Shown: piece after piece, positions 18,765-27,752 of the stretch
Position numbering within the stretch: the stretch's first letter is position 1
Layout: every line of letters begins with the position of its first letter
Origin: Baaleninema simplex PCC 7105
GTDB lineage: Bacteria > Cyanobacteriota > Cyanobacteriia > Cyanobacteriales > Geitlerinemataceae
DNA length: 64,000 bases
Assembly: GCF_000332355.1 (NCBI RefSeq)
Contig: NZ_KB235958.1
Location: 1,542,752 to 1,606,751, forward strand
Direction of reading: 5' to 3'
Notes under the pieces: generated by a model
Seen by the model: the letters and a program-made list of their open reading frames with translations, nothing else
What the model was told of the DNA's origin: nothing
Databases searched by the model: none
Position numbers and translations under genes: made by a program

Positions 18765-18797
18765 AGAACCCCGGTATATTAAAAATACTGGGGTTCT
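18765..18797. terminator. Bidirectional hairpin between convergent genes
   Basis: Inverted repeat with arms AGAACCCC and GGGGTTCT and a pairable inner GTATaTT/AATAC part. It lies between the hydrolase stop (18746) and the Lys-rich gene stop (18835), which converge here. Flanking A/T runs would serve both directions. Confidence 0.65.
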
Positions 18798-18834
18798 AGG
18801 GTCTAGAGTAGGATTTTTTTAAAATAGAAAATTC

Positions 18835-19248
18835 TTAACGCCCTGAGTTAGTTTCCTTCGCCATGTTTAGAAAGTCTTTCATGTTGGCGCTGGGACGGCG
18901 ACGGGGCGTTGCTGAGTTGGGCATGAGGTATCTCGTCGCAAAGCCCGTTTCAACGGTTTTTTGAGCGGCTGCGGGCTTAACTTTCGGCTGAGGTGCAGGC
19001 GCAGGTTTGGCAGCTTTTTTAGCTTTAGGTGCTGCGGTTTTCTTTTCAGCTTTCTTCTCAGCTTTTTTCTCAGCTTTTTTGGCTTCTGGTTTAGATTTCT
19101 TTTCGGATTTTACAGTTTTTTCTGGTTTCTCTTCTTTGGCTTCTGGAGCCGCAGGTCGAGCGGGTGCGTCGTCTGTTTTCGCCCCTTGGGTATCTTCAAT
19201 TTCTACGAAAAAATCTTCTTTTTTAGAACCAAACAGTTTCTTTAACAT
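18835..19248 (-). CDS. Conserved Lys/Ala-rich small protein
   Basis: A 137-residue protein with three parts: a short N-terminal block MLKKLFGSKKEDFFVEIED, a very basic low-complexity middle (about 25-95) rich in KAEKK, EKP and PAP repeats, and a C-terminal block FATRYLMPNSATPRRRPSANMKDFLNMA. I recognise the N- and C-terminal blocks as conserved among cyanobacterial hypothetical proteins, whereas the middle varies in length. The middle resembles nucleoid- or RNA-associated disordered tails. No function is established. It is a single-gene unit, with a promoter region upstream and a terminator hairpin 38 nt downstream. Confidence 0.75.
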   Translation of the reverse strand: MLKKLFGSKKEDFFVEIEDTQGAKTDDAPARPAAPEAKEEKPEKTVKSEKKSKPEAKKAEKKAEKKAEKKTAAPKAKKAAKPAPAPQPKVKPAAAQKTVETGFATRYLMPNSATPRRRPSANMKDFLNMAKETNSGR

Positions 19249-19750
19249 GGAATCGCAATCCTAAAATCTCGGTTCGGAACGTGAGTTCGAGGCGGCGATC
19301 GGACGAACTCGACCCTCGAGCGACGTTCTTAAGCTGCAAGCTCGAGGCATAAATGCTGTCCAATCTCGTCCTTAATCATACGTCTGTATGAGAGTTTTTT
19401 TGACAATTCTTAATATTTTTTTACAAAAAACCGTAAAGTTCGACGGTTTTTTCGGAGGTTTGGGCGTCTTTGTGTGAGACTTATCTACAATTCCTTACAC
19501 TTATTTACAGAGTACTCATTTCCAGAACGTCGATCGCCTCGAGAGATCGAGCCGGTTGACAAGCTGTCCCGGCGATGGCGAGACGTGCGATCGTCGAGTC
19601 CGAAAATTCCAAATTGCAGGAGTTTTCGTCGCGTCCAAGGGGGTGAAGAGTCGAGTGAGCAGACATTCCGGTGGGTTTAATATTGAGAAATTTTATCAAC
19701 TTTAGTCCCCGAAATTATGGAATAGCGAGCCGATCGCCCCTTGTCAATCA
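19249..19750. other. Intergenic region with a promoter-like sequence
   Basis: This region separates the Lys/Ala-rich gene from an IS remnant. TTGACA at 19399-19404, a 16-nt spacer and TACAAA form a fair sigma-70-like promoter facing right, in a very AT-rich patch, yet no convincing gene follows. Two open frames of 64-68 codons overlap on opposite strands at 19474-19699 and neither has recognisable homology. The promoter could drive a small RNA; this is speculative. Confidence 0.35.
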
Positions 19751-20150
19751 TTGACATCCTCTCCCAGCAACCCTATCGGGTGTGCAGGGAGATTCCCTGG
19801 TTCACACCAAGAATTTCCTGCTTCTCAACCTCTTGACTAGACTTGAACTCAGATAACTTCAAGTCCCCGCCAGAACGATTCCACAGGCTTTTTGTTTTAC
19901 GTCCACTTGGTGCCCCCAAGCCGGACGGATCTGATTTTTGGTTTTGGGCTTTATGCTCTATACAGGTTGCCAGTGTCTTAACCGTTACTTCTGGGCTGCC
20001 TACTGGATGAGCTATCCGTATGTTTTCAGCGTGTTACCACCTTATCAATTATATTTGATGGCTCGTTTCGGCGCTATCCCCTTCTCTCGCTATCGCATTG
20101 TTCAGGGGACGCACCTCAACTCACCGCCGCTTCACCACCCCCTAACCGCT
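19751..20150 (-). pseudogene. Decayed IS200/IS605-type element, tnpB 3' end
   Basis: The plus-strand sequence starting TTGACATCCTCTCCC at 19751 looks like the right end of cyanobacterial IS200/IS605-type elements (CTGGGAGAGGATGTCAA on the minus strand). Upstream of it on the minus strand an open stretch (19773-20033) ends SLWNRSGGDLKLSEF and GVNQGISLHTR, which fits the C-terminal tail of TnpB proteins of such elements. A stop codon (20034-20036) and loss of the rest of the gene show that it is a remnant. There is no tnpA. The assignment rests on the end sequence and remembered tail motif, not on a search. Confidence 0.5.
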
Positions 20151-20203
20151 TCGCGGTATAGGCGGAGTACTGCGACGGATCTTGATAGCCGTTGTCCTAG
20201 CGT

Positions 20204-21346
20204 TTATCGCGGTGGGGCGTTCTCGAACTCCCGCGCCCAGACTGCTGCAATGTTGTCCCAAGTTTCCTGTTTGGCAATGTCTTTGAACTTCTCGCGAATT
20301 TCGGCAAGTCGATCGGGATTTTGGAGCAGTTCGACGATTTTATAGGCGATCGCTTCTTGAGTTTCCCGGGCCATCGGTTCGCCGGGAACTTTGACGCAAT
20401 AATCTTTTTCGGCAAAAACCGCAAAATCCGTCGTGACGGGAACGCAACCGACGATCGAAGATTCGCGTACTGAAATACAATCGATCTCACCGTAGGTACA
20501 GCCATAGTAGTGAATCGAGGCGGAGGCTTTTTCTTCCATGAGGCGATCGTATCCAACCAAACCGCGATCGATAACCCCCGGTTGCGCCATCAGTTGTTTC
20601 ATTTTTTCGCGCCAGTCCGTCCGATCGGGGTGATTGTCGTATTTCGTAAACCCATAAAACAGATGAAGTTCGGCTTCGGGAATTTCGCGTTTGACGATCG
20701 GCCATCCATACTCGAGCATATGTTCTAAACCTCGGTAATACCGGGAAGCATAGACGAGTTTGTAGGGTTGTTTTTTACGATCGGAAAACTTGAGAATTTC
20801 GGAATCGTAGCCGTTCGTCACGATCGTAAACTTTTCATCGGGCAGATCGGGCAACATTCGGCGTTGATACTGACTCTTTGAAAAAATTTTGTCGAATCGT
20901 TCGAGGATTTCTCTGGTATAAAATTTCTCGGGATAGGTGATATCTTGCCATTCAAAACCAATCAAACGTGCTTTAGCTTGCGGCTCGAGATAAACTGGGT
21001 GTCTGGCAATCAGAAGAATATCGAAGCGATCGTACCAGTTCATACGGCGAAAATTGCGATACCGAACGCCGTTGTAAGTTCCCTCCCGATCGCCGCAGTT
21101 GGCATAAACGGTAACTTCATACCCTTGTTTAGCCCAAGCTTGCGTTAAATAAATAACGGCAGCTTCCGAACCGCTGGCGCCTTTTTCCCGGAGTTCCGAC
21201 TCAGTCACCATCGGATAGCTTCCCCGAAAAAACGCGATCGAACGGTTCGGCCAAGTTTTAGCGGTCAGTTTTCGTGTAATACCATCAGTCCAGGGAAGCT
21301 TAGATTTAATCCAGGTTTTGAGGGAGTTAAAAGCCACGATCGTCAT
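20204..21346 (-). CDS. Glycosyltransferase (GT-B fold, GT4-like)
   Basis: The 380-residue protein has a first half with IAFFRGSYPMVTESELREKGASGSEAA, where GxSGSEA is the acceptor-side loop of GT-B enzymes, and a second half with TNGYDSEI, LVYASRYYRGLEHML and SIHYYGCTYGEIDCISVRESSIVGCVPV, matching the donor-site E-x-E region. It would add a sugar to a lipid-linked or surface glycan. It is the last gene of the minus-strand glycan cluster, separated from the ABC exporter by nearly 500 nt, so it may have its own promoter. Donor and acceptor unknown. Confidence 0.82.
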   Translation of the reverse strand: MTIVAFNSLKTWIKSKLPWTDGITRKLTAKTWPNRSIAFFRGSYPMVTESELREKGASGSEAAVIYLTQAWAKQGYEVTVYANCGDREGTYNGVRYRNFRRMNWYDRFDILLIARHPVYLEPQAKARLIGFEWQDITYPEKFYTREILERFDKIFSKSQYQRRMLPDLPDEKFTIVTNGYDSEILKFSDRKKQPYKLVYASRYYRGLEHMLEYGWPIVKREIPEAELHLFYGFTKYDNHPDRTDWREKMKQLMAQPGVIDRGLVGYDRLMEEKASASIHYYGCTYGEIDCISVRESSIVGCVPVTTDFAVFAEKDYCVKVPGEPMARETQEAIAYKIVELLQNPDRLAEIREKFKDIAKQETWDNIAAVWAREFENAPPR

Positions 21347-21843
21347 GTCCTATAAATCGTCGAACGTTCCTGAGTGTGATAGGGTGAATTTCAATTTCGT
21401 AGAATGACCCCTCCGCACCTCGACTGAGGCTTCGACGGTGAGCGCTCAGCGGCTCGACTGAGCTCGCCGAACGTCCGAACCGCGATCGCCGAACGTCCTT
21501 CGGCACCTCCCCGAGTTTGCGGGGAGGATGGGTGGGGTTCCGATCTCCAAAGTGAGAGGCACTCGTGCGATAGATGCTTGTTACTCACTCGAGCGTCTCG
21601 CTCGATCTGGGTTAGATTAAGTTTGAGGTAACGGGAAAATGTTCGAGAAATCTCAAACGATTTCTGATGGCGATCTCTTCAAAACCTTCCTTAGAGTCGT
21701 ATCGATCGGGGCAATTTCCATGAAATTGAGATGACTGACATCACTCTTCCATTAGACCTTCACACGATTTGACTCGAAATTTCCAGGTTCGATATAAACC
21801 GTAAAAATATAGCTAGAGAATCCACCTATCAGCCTAGCACCCA
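21347..21843. other. Intergenic region with hairpin repeats
   Basis: No gene is visible. The stretch at 21410-21545 is GC-rich and full of short inverted repeats; the clearest is CCTCCCCG (21506-21513), a 6-nt loop and CGGGGAGG (21520-21527). Read on the minus strand, the block resembles repeat debris commonly found between cyanobacterial genes. The part from 21600 to 21840 is AT-rich and featureless. Confidence 0.45.
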
Positions 21844-23856
21844 CTACACGGATTTCGCACTGTTTTCAAGAAACTGTAACGTTTTGAGCAAGCGAACAGC
21901 AGCTTCGTAAGCTTCGTGAGTGAGTTCTTGGCGTTCTTCAGACGAATCCACCATATCGTCAACGAGGAGATTGAGAAATCCAATCATCGGGTTGAGGCGA
22001 GTTCGCACCTCGTAAGAGGTATTGATGAGGGTTTCGCGACGCGCCCGTTGAATGGCGTCTCCACTTTCGGCGGAAAATTGAGCTTGATAGAGTTTGGCGT
22101 ACTGGCCGCCTCGAGTGAGGAGTTCTTCGTGATTGCCAACCTCGAGGACGCGCCCCCGTTCCATGACCACGATTTTGTCAGCTTTGCGAATCGTAGACAA
22201 GCGGTGTGCGATAACGAGCGTCGTGCGATCGTGACAGAGTTCGTCGATCGCCTCTTGAACCAGACGTTCCGACACCGTATCGAGGGCGCTGGTGGCTTCG
22301 TCGAGGATTAAAATTTCGGGATTGCGAATTAAAGCCCGCGCGATCGCCAACCGTTGGCGTTGTCCGCCAGACAGCATCACGCCGCGATCGCCGATTTCCG
22401 TCTCGAAGCCGTAGGGCAAGTTCATAATGAACTCATAGGCGTTGGCGCGTTTCGCCGCGTCGATCGCCTCTTGTTCCCCCGCCCAAGGACAGCCGTAAGT
22501 CAAGTTGTAGCGCACCGAATTGTTAAACAAAAAGGTATCCTGACTGACGACGCCCATCGACCGACGGACCGTCGCGACATCGAAACTTCGCAAATCCTTC
22601 CCGTCCAACAAAACCGACCCCGAGGTCGGATCGTAAAATCGCGGCAGTAAATCCGCCAGCGTCGATTTTCCAGCACCAGACGTTCCGACGAGGGCAATCG
22701 TTTCCCCACGTTCGATCCACAAGTTGATGTCCTCCAGGGCGATCTCGTCGTGGTCGGGGTAGTGAAACGTAACGTTGTCAAATCGAATTCCTTCGTGGAG
22801 TTTCTCGAAACGTTCGGTACCGTTTTGCATGATCGGTTTGTTCTCGCGCCGCAGGTAATCGGACACCACGAGAACACTCGGGGCGGTATTAGCCAGACGG
22901 CTACGAATGCCGTTGAGTTGTCCGACCACCGGTAGCAGTCGAAACAGGACGAGAAGGTAAGTCAGCAAAACGGCCGAAATGGCTTCGATCTGTTCGGAAA
23001 ATAAATAGCGACCGCAAATGACGATGAGTAGAAGCGCAACGATCCCCGAGGTCTCGTTAATGGGGGAAATAATTAAATAGTTGGCTTGAGATTGAAATTC
23101 ACTCTGCTCTCGTTCTCGAATCAGTTGTGCGATCTGTTTGTATTCATTTTTTTCGTTGGCGACTGTTTTAATGAGGCGAATTCCTGCCAACGTCTCGAGA
23201 AGTTTGTTCGTTAACGCACGGCTTTTTTCAGTTAAAGTTTCTCCATAGATTTTGGCTCGCCTCACAAAAAATTGATTGAGAAAGGCCACTATCATCAACA
23301 CGAAGGTCGAGGCTAGTGTGAGCTGCCAAGAAATCGAAGTCAAAATAACAATAAAAACTAAAATGGTAATGCTATTGATGGCCACTTGTGACAGGCTGCG
23401 GATCGAATTGGCCGTGCGACTCATTTCTGTATTCAGGCGGTTGACAATGTCTCCCGTCTTCATTTTTGCGTAAAAATCGAGATCGACATCCAAAATAATT
23501 TTGATACCGTCGAGCCGTAGGTTTCGTACTAAAGACTGAGAAAACCGAACTGCAATCAATCCACTTAAGTAAGTGGTTACGTTTTTTAAAAAAATAGCGA
23601 CCAAGACTAAAAACGTGAGAATCGCAACTTTATAATCTCCCGCAAACGATCCAGACAGATCCATTACGTTCTGAATCAACGGTGGCATACGTTGCGTGCT
23701 AGGTAAGTCTTGTCCGATCAGGCTCAGAATGAGGGGAACGATCAGTGTAATACTAACTCCGTTAAAAATCGCACCGGAAAATCCGAAAGCAACGGTCAAG
23801 ACCATGAGCCACGGGGATTTCAGAGCGAACTTGAACAATAATTGGTTGGGAGACAT
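21844..23856 (-). CDS. ABC exporter (permease-ATPase) with HisKA-like C-terminal tail
   Basis: A 670-residue half-exporter of the MsbA/HepA type. The N-terminal half has six predicted membrane helices with the exporter coupling region (TGDIVNRLNTEMSRTANSI). The nucleotide-binding domain has Walker A GTSGAGKST near residue 393, the Q-loop SQDTFLF, the signature LSGGQRQRLAIARAL and Walker B ILILDEATSALD. It would flip or export a lipid-linked glycan, in keeping with its neighbours. After the ATPase domain comes an unusual 65-residue tail whose SYEVRTRLNPMIGF segment closely resembles the histidine-kinase dimerisation motif SHELRTPLN, but with Tyr615 where the phospho-His should be. It begins 44 nt after a GT4 gene. 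Confidence 0.9.
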   Translation of the reverse strand: MSPNQLLFKFALKSPWLMVLTVAFGFSGAIFNGVSITLIVPLILSLIGQDLPSTQRMPPLIQNVMDLSGSFAGDYKVAILTFLVLVAIFLKNVTTYLSGLIAVRFSQSLVRNLRLDGIKIILDVDLDFYAKMKTGDIVNRLNTEMSRTANSIRSLSQVAINSITILVFIVILTSISWQLTLASTFVLMIVAFLNQFFVRRAKIYGETLTEKSRALTNKLLETLAGIRLIKTVANEKNEYKQIAQLIREREQSEFQSQANYLIISPINETSGIVALLLIVICGRYLFSEQIEAISAVLLTYLLVLFRLLPVVGQLNGIRSRLANTAPSVLVVSDYLRRENKPIMQNGTERFEKLHEGIRFDNVTFHYPDHDEIALEDINLWIERGETIALVGTSGAGKSTLADLLPRFYDPTSGSVLLDGKDLRSFDVATVRRSMGVVSQDTFLFNNSVRYNLTYGCPWAGEQEAIDAAKRANAYEFIMNLPYGFETEIGDRGVMLSGGQRQRLAIARALIRNPEILILDEATSALDTVSERLVQEAIDELCHDRTTLVIAHRLSTIRKADKIVVMERGRVLEVGNHEELLTRGGQYAKLYQAQFSAESGDAIQRARRETLINTSYEVRTRLNPMIGFLNLLVDDMVDSSEERQELTHEAYEAAVRLLKTLQFLENSAKSV

Positions 23857-23900
23857 GAGAAAAAATCCAAGCCTGGGAAGTCAGGATCGGTGCAAAAGAA

Positions 23901-25061
23901 TCACGCGATCGCGTTACGAACAGTCTTTGAAAGGATATCTGACATAGCATCGAGGCTATAGTATTTTATACACCGATCGCGAGCTGTTCGACCTCGCTTT
24001 TTTGCCAGTTCGTAATTATCAAAAATCCACACAATTTTCTCGGCCAGTTCGTGAGGGGCATTAGGCTCGACGATAAATCCCGTGTCTTCGAGAACCTTCG
24101 GTACGTCGCCGACGCGGGTGGCCAAAATAGGTTTGGCCATGGCCATGCCATCGGTCAGTTTAATGGGAAATTGAGCGCGAGCGGTCACGTCGTCTCGTTG
24201 GGGAACGACGACTAAGTCAGCAGCGGCGACGACTTCTGGCATTCGATCGACGGGCATCGAGGGTAATTTGATAACCCAACGAGACCACTTGTCCATCAAA
24301 TACTCGACGTAGCCGTCACCGATCTCGCGTCCTCCCACTAACACGAGGCGAAATTCCTCGCGATCGAGGAGATCGAGGGCAGTTAAAACGTCCTCTAGCC
24401 CCTTATGAGGTCGAGCCGTCCCCGGAAACATCAGTACGCGGTATTCCGAGAGTCCGTATTTGCGCCGACTCTCTTCGGCCTCGAAGTGTTCCGGGTCGAA
24501 CAGACGAGTATCTTTGCCGTTGGGGAGATAAGTTCCCCCATAGCGCTCTTGCAAAAACGTCGTATCGACGGTCACGGCGTCAGCCCGGTCGATCGCTCGT
24601 TCCATCCACTTTAAATACAAAGGATATTCGGGATTTCGCAACGCCCCGTTAGGTTTGAGAACGTCCCGCAAGAACTGACGGGGCGTCGGCCGGTACGTCC
24701 ACTCGTCTCCTCCGAACCAGCTCGTTTCCCAATCGTCGATATCGAGTAAAACCGGTTTGTGGTGAAAGCGTCGGTGCAGCAAGGCAACACCGAAACTTGT
24801 GGGGCGAGGCTTAATAGCATAGAGAAGATCGCCGTCGATTTGTTGCAGAAGCTGGCGAACCGATCGCACGAACTGGGGATAGTCACATCCAGCCACCCAC
24901 CGCACAGACAGACCGGCCGGAGGTTCTGGATAAAGGCGATCGCCGAACAAAAACCCAAAGACCGTGACCTCGAAATTGAGGTATTTGAGAACTTGTGCCA
25001 GAAGATAAGCCCGAGTTCCCCCTCCTCCTGATAAATCGGGTGCGAGTAGCGAAATTTTCAT
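23901..25061 (-). CDS. Glycosyltransferase family 4
   Basis: The 386-residue GT-B enzyme begins MKISLLAPDLSGGGGTRAYLLA, with the glycine-rich acceptor loop. The donor domain has YLPNGKDTRLF, LMFPGTARPHKGLEDVL, LVLVGG and VVVPQRDDVTARAQFPIKLTDGMAMAKP, which supplies the conserved acidic pair region of GT4 (here with Asp). A predicted membrane helix is absent. It probably works on the same glycan as the ABC exporter, 44 nt downstream, and the membrane genes upstream. The substrate cannot be predicted. Confidence 0.86.
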   Translation of the reverse strand: MKISLLAPDLSGGGGTRAYLLAQVLKYLNFEVTVFGFLFGDRLYPEPPAGLSVRWVAGCDYPQFVRSVRQLLQQIDGDLLYAIKPRPTSFGVALLHRRFHHKPVLLDIDDWETSWFGGDEWTYRPTPRQFLRDVLKPNGALRNPEYPLYLKWMERAIDRADAVTVDTTFLQERYGGTYLPNGKDTRLFDPEHFEAEESRRKYGLSEYRVLMFPGTARPHKGLEDVLTALDLLDREEFRLVLVGGREIGDGYVEYLMDKWSRWVIKLPSMPVDRMPEVVAAADLVVVPQRDDVTARAQFPIKLTDGMAMAKPILATRVGDVPKVLEDTGFIVEPNAPHELAEKIVWIFDNYELAKKRGRTARDRCIKYYSLDAMSDILSKTVRNAIA

Positions 25062-25178
25062 CAGTCACGCATCGTCGAGCTAGAGATCCCGTCAATTCTC
25101 AAAAGATTGTTTCCATGTTACCCCAGCAATTTGAGCTTTGGGTCTCGCTCGGCGATCGCATCTGTCTTCAAGGCTCTC

Positions 25179-25904
25179 TCACCGCCGAGACGGAGAGGAG
25201 GACGAGTCTTCCGAGGCGGCCGACTCCTCGAAACGCTCCAACTCGCGATGGGGATTCCGACGGTGGTGGCGATACCAAGTCGATCCTGCCACGAGTAACC
25301 CTGTCAAACTCAACGCCCCCAGCAGCGGCAGAATCTCCCCAGTGCGGAGTGCCTTCAACCCAGAACTACCTAACATGACGAAGGGGAACACGCCGGGAAC
25401 CGTTCCGAGTAGCGTTCCGATCAGATAATCGCGAAACCGAATCGCCGTCAGTCCGGCCGCAAAATTCACCAAGCCGTAAGGAATAATGGGCAACAGGCGA
25501 ATCGCGAACATATAGAACGTTCCCCCGTGGCGAATTTCGGCATCCATCGCTTGCCAACTGCCGGCCATGCGGCGGGCTGCCCATTCCCGTCCCACCGTGC
25601 GCGTAAAGGCAAAAGCCGCGATCGCCGCCACGACCGCCCCTACACTGGTCCACAGCGTCCCCAGCCAAGGACCGAAAATCGCCCCTCCGCTGAGGTTGAG
25701 AGGTGTCGAGGGCAGCAGTAGCAGCGTCCCCACCGTGTAGAGAACGATATAAACGATGGGGGCCCAAACTCCCGCCCGTTCGAGCCAGGTTTCCACGGTG
25801 GCGGCGTCGAGGCCGCCCAGCCAGTAAGCCCCGATCGCCGTTAGGAGAATGCAGATCCCCAGCACGAGAACGAGGGTCAGCTTCGGCGTGAGTTTGAGTT
25901 TCAC
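25179..25904 (-). CDS. TVP38/TMEM64-family membrane protein
   Basis: A 241-residue membrane protein of the TVP38/TMEM64 (SNARE-associated, DedA-like) family. Typical features are an N-terminal helix, LLLPSTPLNLSGGAIFGPWLGTLWTSVGAVVAAIAAF with the family G-x-[FL]-G motif, RLLPIIPYGLVNFAAGLT and FVMLGSSG. Relatives are thought to act in lipid scrambling or membrane homeostasis. I chose the GTG at 25904; the frame stays open up to 26018, but that would overlap the upstream gene by 55 nt and adds a poorly conserved charged lead. The tail after residue 215 is Glu/Ser-rich. Confidence 0.8.
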   Translation of the reverse strand: MKLKLTPKLTLVLVLGICILLTAIGAYWLGGLDAATVETWLERAGVWAPIVYIVLYTVGTLLLLPSTPLNLSGGAIFGPWLGTLWTSVGAVVAAIAAFAFTRTVGREWAARRMAGSWQAMDAEIRHGGTFYMFAIRLLPIIPYGLVNFAAGLTAIRFRDYLIGTLLGTVPGVFPFVMLGSSGLKALRTGEILPLLGALSLTGLLVAGSTWYRHHRRNPHRELERFEESAASEDSSSSPSRR

Positions 25905-25963
25905 AGTTCCATTTCCATATTGCAAACCGACTCGGCATTTATCGAGACGCGAGCGATCTCGCT

Positions 25964-27730
25964 CTAGGAGCGCGATCTGGCTGGGGAGTCGAGAGAATTG
26001 GGCCTCGCTTTCACCCACTGAGTACTAAAGACGGCAAACACGACGAAACTGGCCAAACTCGCTGCAATTCCGAGGTTAAAGGGGAAAGTGCTACCGTATT
26101 CGAGCCTCACCTCAGAAGACCCCGGTTCGACGACAAACTCCATCGTTCCGTCTGGGGGGCGTTCGATATCCCGACGCTGGCCGTCGATCGTCAATTTCCA
26201 CGCGGGATAGTAATACGTTCGCGTGCGAACGGTCGCCGAGCTGCCAGCGTTGACTTGTAACTGTCGCACGTAACTTCCCCACTGCTCGATCTCGATCTCT
26301 GCATCTCCTTCAACCACGCGCACTTTTGGCTGGTTCGGAGACGGTGCGGGAGGAGGACTGCCATCGGGCAGTAGGGGACGGTATTCAGGAACGTCAATCA
26401 GACTGTCGCTGTAAGGATCGTACAGCGTAGTTTTTAGGCGATCGAGCGTCACGATCTCACCTCTTCCCGGATTGTGTAGCACTGGCATTGCTCTCGAAAG
26501 TTTATAAGAGTGCCTCAAGCCAAACCCAATCGCCAAGGTGAGAAGGAGTGCCAAGAAAATTTTTAGCGTTTTTTTGACTTCTAAACTGAACTGAGTGGCT
26601 GTGGCTGCCAATCCCGCACTACAAAAGGAAAATAGACTTAAAAATCGAGTTGGACGCTGGACTTTTTGTAGGAATGAAAATTGTTCCCAGATCGGTTCAG
26701 ACCATTGACTCATTATAAAGACCAAAATCGTTAAAGCGATCGACCAACCGATCGCCTCTCTAAATATTTTTTGCTTTTTCTGGGTTTTCTTAGTCGTTAG
26801 ACTAATAGCGAGGAGGGCGAGAAACAGCGCGATCGCACACAATACACCGTAAGCCACCACCGAATTTGGTTTTCCGGGAGAATTTAAGACGAAGAACGGT
26901 AAACTGTCACTCCCCAGCATATTCTCGCGCCATCCTCCTTTGGAGTCAGCCATATAATCGATATTTATCCATTTCTGCTCTAAAATTGCAGGGATTAGAT
27001 AAAAAGAAGCCATACCAAATCCCAAAAATGCCGAGCTGGCAGGGGCAACAATTACTTTCCATTTTTTTTGGAGTCCTAAAGCTAATAAATAACCAAACCA
27101 GGCTAATGTAAATAGAAGCAAGCTCGGGGCATGAGTCAGAGCGATGAAGAACCAAAATATTGCGAGAAATATACACCAGCTTTGGCGTCTTACAGCGCGA
27201 TCGGTAAAGTACATACCTAGAGGAATTAAAGACGTTGCTAAAGCTGAGGCAAGTGCGCCATAGAAAACGGAGTTAAAAATCCCCGGAAGGCTCATATAGT
27301 AAATTCCACCGACAATCCCAGCTATTTTCCCCCATCGATATCTTCCGTATATATAAAAGTTAAATCCCGCGAGAAAAATACAACCTGTAAATAAAACAGA
27401 TAGAGTTCGATCTATATTTAAGCCCAGACTTTTAAAAAAAGTTCCCAGATAGTAACTTAAAGGTGGATAAAAAACGAAGGTTGGGCTTCCATAGCCGTAG
27501 TTTGTTCCCGCCAGCCAACGAGGATAAGCAACGCCTTCAAAAACTTGGTGTGAAAAGTGTTGAATCCAAGTGATATGCCAGAGCAGATCTCCTAAGCCAT
27601 TCGATCCATAACGCACCATTCTTGAGTTGATGAAGGTTGCCAATAAAGCAAACCCTATGATAATGAGGAATTCAAAGAGCTTAGATTGAATTTTTTTTGT
27701 GGGTAACATCGCTTGATCGTCTAATGTCAT
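25964..27730 (-). CDS. Polytopic membrane protein, PTPS-related type
   Basis: A 588-residue protein with about ten to twelve membrane helices and a C-terminal soluble domain (about residues 440-565) ending with one more helix. The segment GDLLWHITWIQHF, then YPRWLAGTNYGYGSPTFVFYPPLSYYLG, is the signature of the 6-pyruvoyl-tetrahydropterin synthase-related membrane family (PF10131), also seen in YfhO-like proteins. Despite the name, this family looks like GT-C-type glycosyltransferases or glycan-processing enzymes. It lies 22 nt after a GT2 gene, so the two are probably co-transcribed. Role in lipid-linked glycan synthesis is inferred from family and context. Confidence 0.8.
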   Translation of the reverse strand: MTLDDQAMLPTKKIQSKLFEFLIIIGFALLATFINSRMVRYGSNGLGDLLWHITWIQHFSHQVFEGVAYPRWLAGTNYGYGSPTFVFYPPLSYYLGTFFKSLGLNIDRTLSVLFTGCIFLAGFNFYIYGRYRWGKIAGIVGGIYYMSLPGIFNSVFYGALASALATSLIPLGMYFTDRAVRRQSWCIFLAIFWFFIALTHAPSLLLFTLAWFGYLLALGLQKKWKVIVAPASSAFLGFGMASFYLIPAILEQKWINIDYMADSKGGWRENMLGSDSLPFFVLNSPGKPNSVVAYGVLCAIALFLALLAISLTTKKTQKKQKIFREAIGWSIALTILVFIMSQWSEPIWEQFSFLQKVQRPTRFLSLFSFCSAGLAATATQFSLEVKKTLKIFLALLLTLAIGFGLRHSYKLSRAMPVLHNPGRGEIVTLDRLKTTLYDPYSDSLIDVPEYRPLLPDGSPPPAPSPNQPKVRVVEGDAEIEIEQWGSYVRQLQVNAGSSATVRTRTYYYPAWKLTIDGQRRDIERPPDGTMEFVVEPGSSEVRLEYGSTFPFNLGIAASLASFVVFAVFSTQWVKARPNSLDSPARSRS

Positions 27731-27752
27731 CGCTCTTAAATCTCAAACACGC

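Noticed and set aside
19474..19699. Two opposing short frames (64-68 codons) after the promoter-like sequence
   Set aside because: No homology or ribosome-site support; I could not choose between strands.
25905..26018. N-terminal extension of the TVP38 protein up to the ATG at 26018
   Set aside because: It overlaps the upstream gene by 55 nt and is charged, low-conservation sequence; the GTG at 25904 gives the usual family start.
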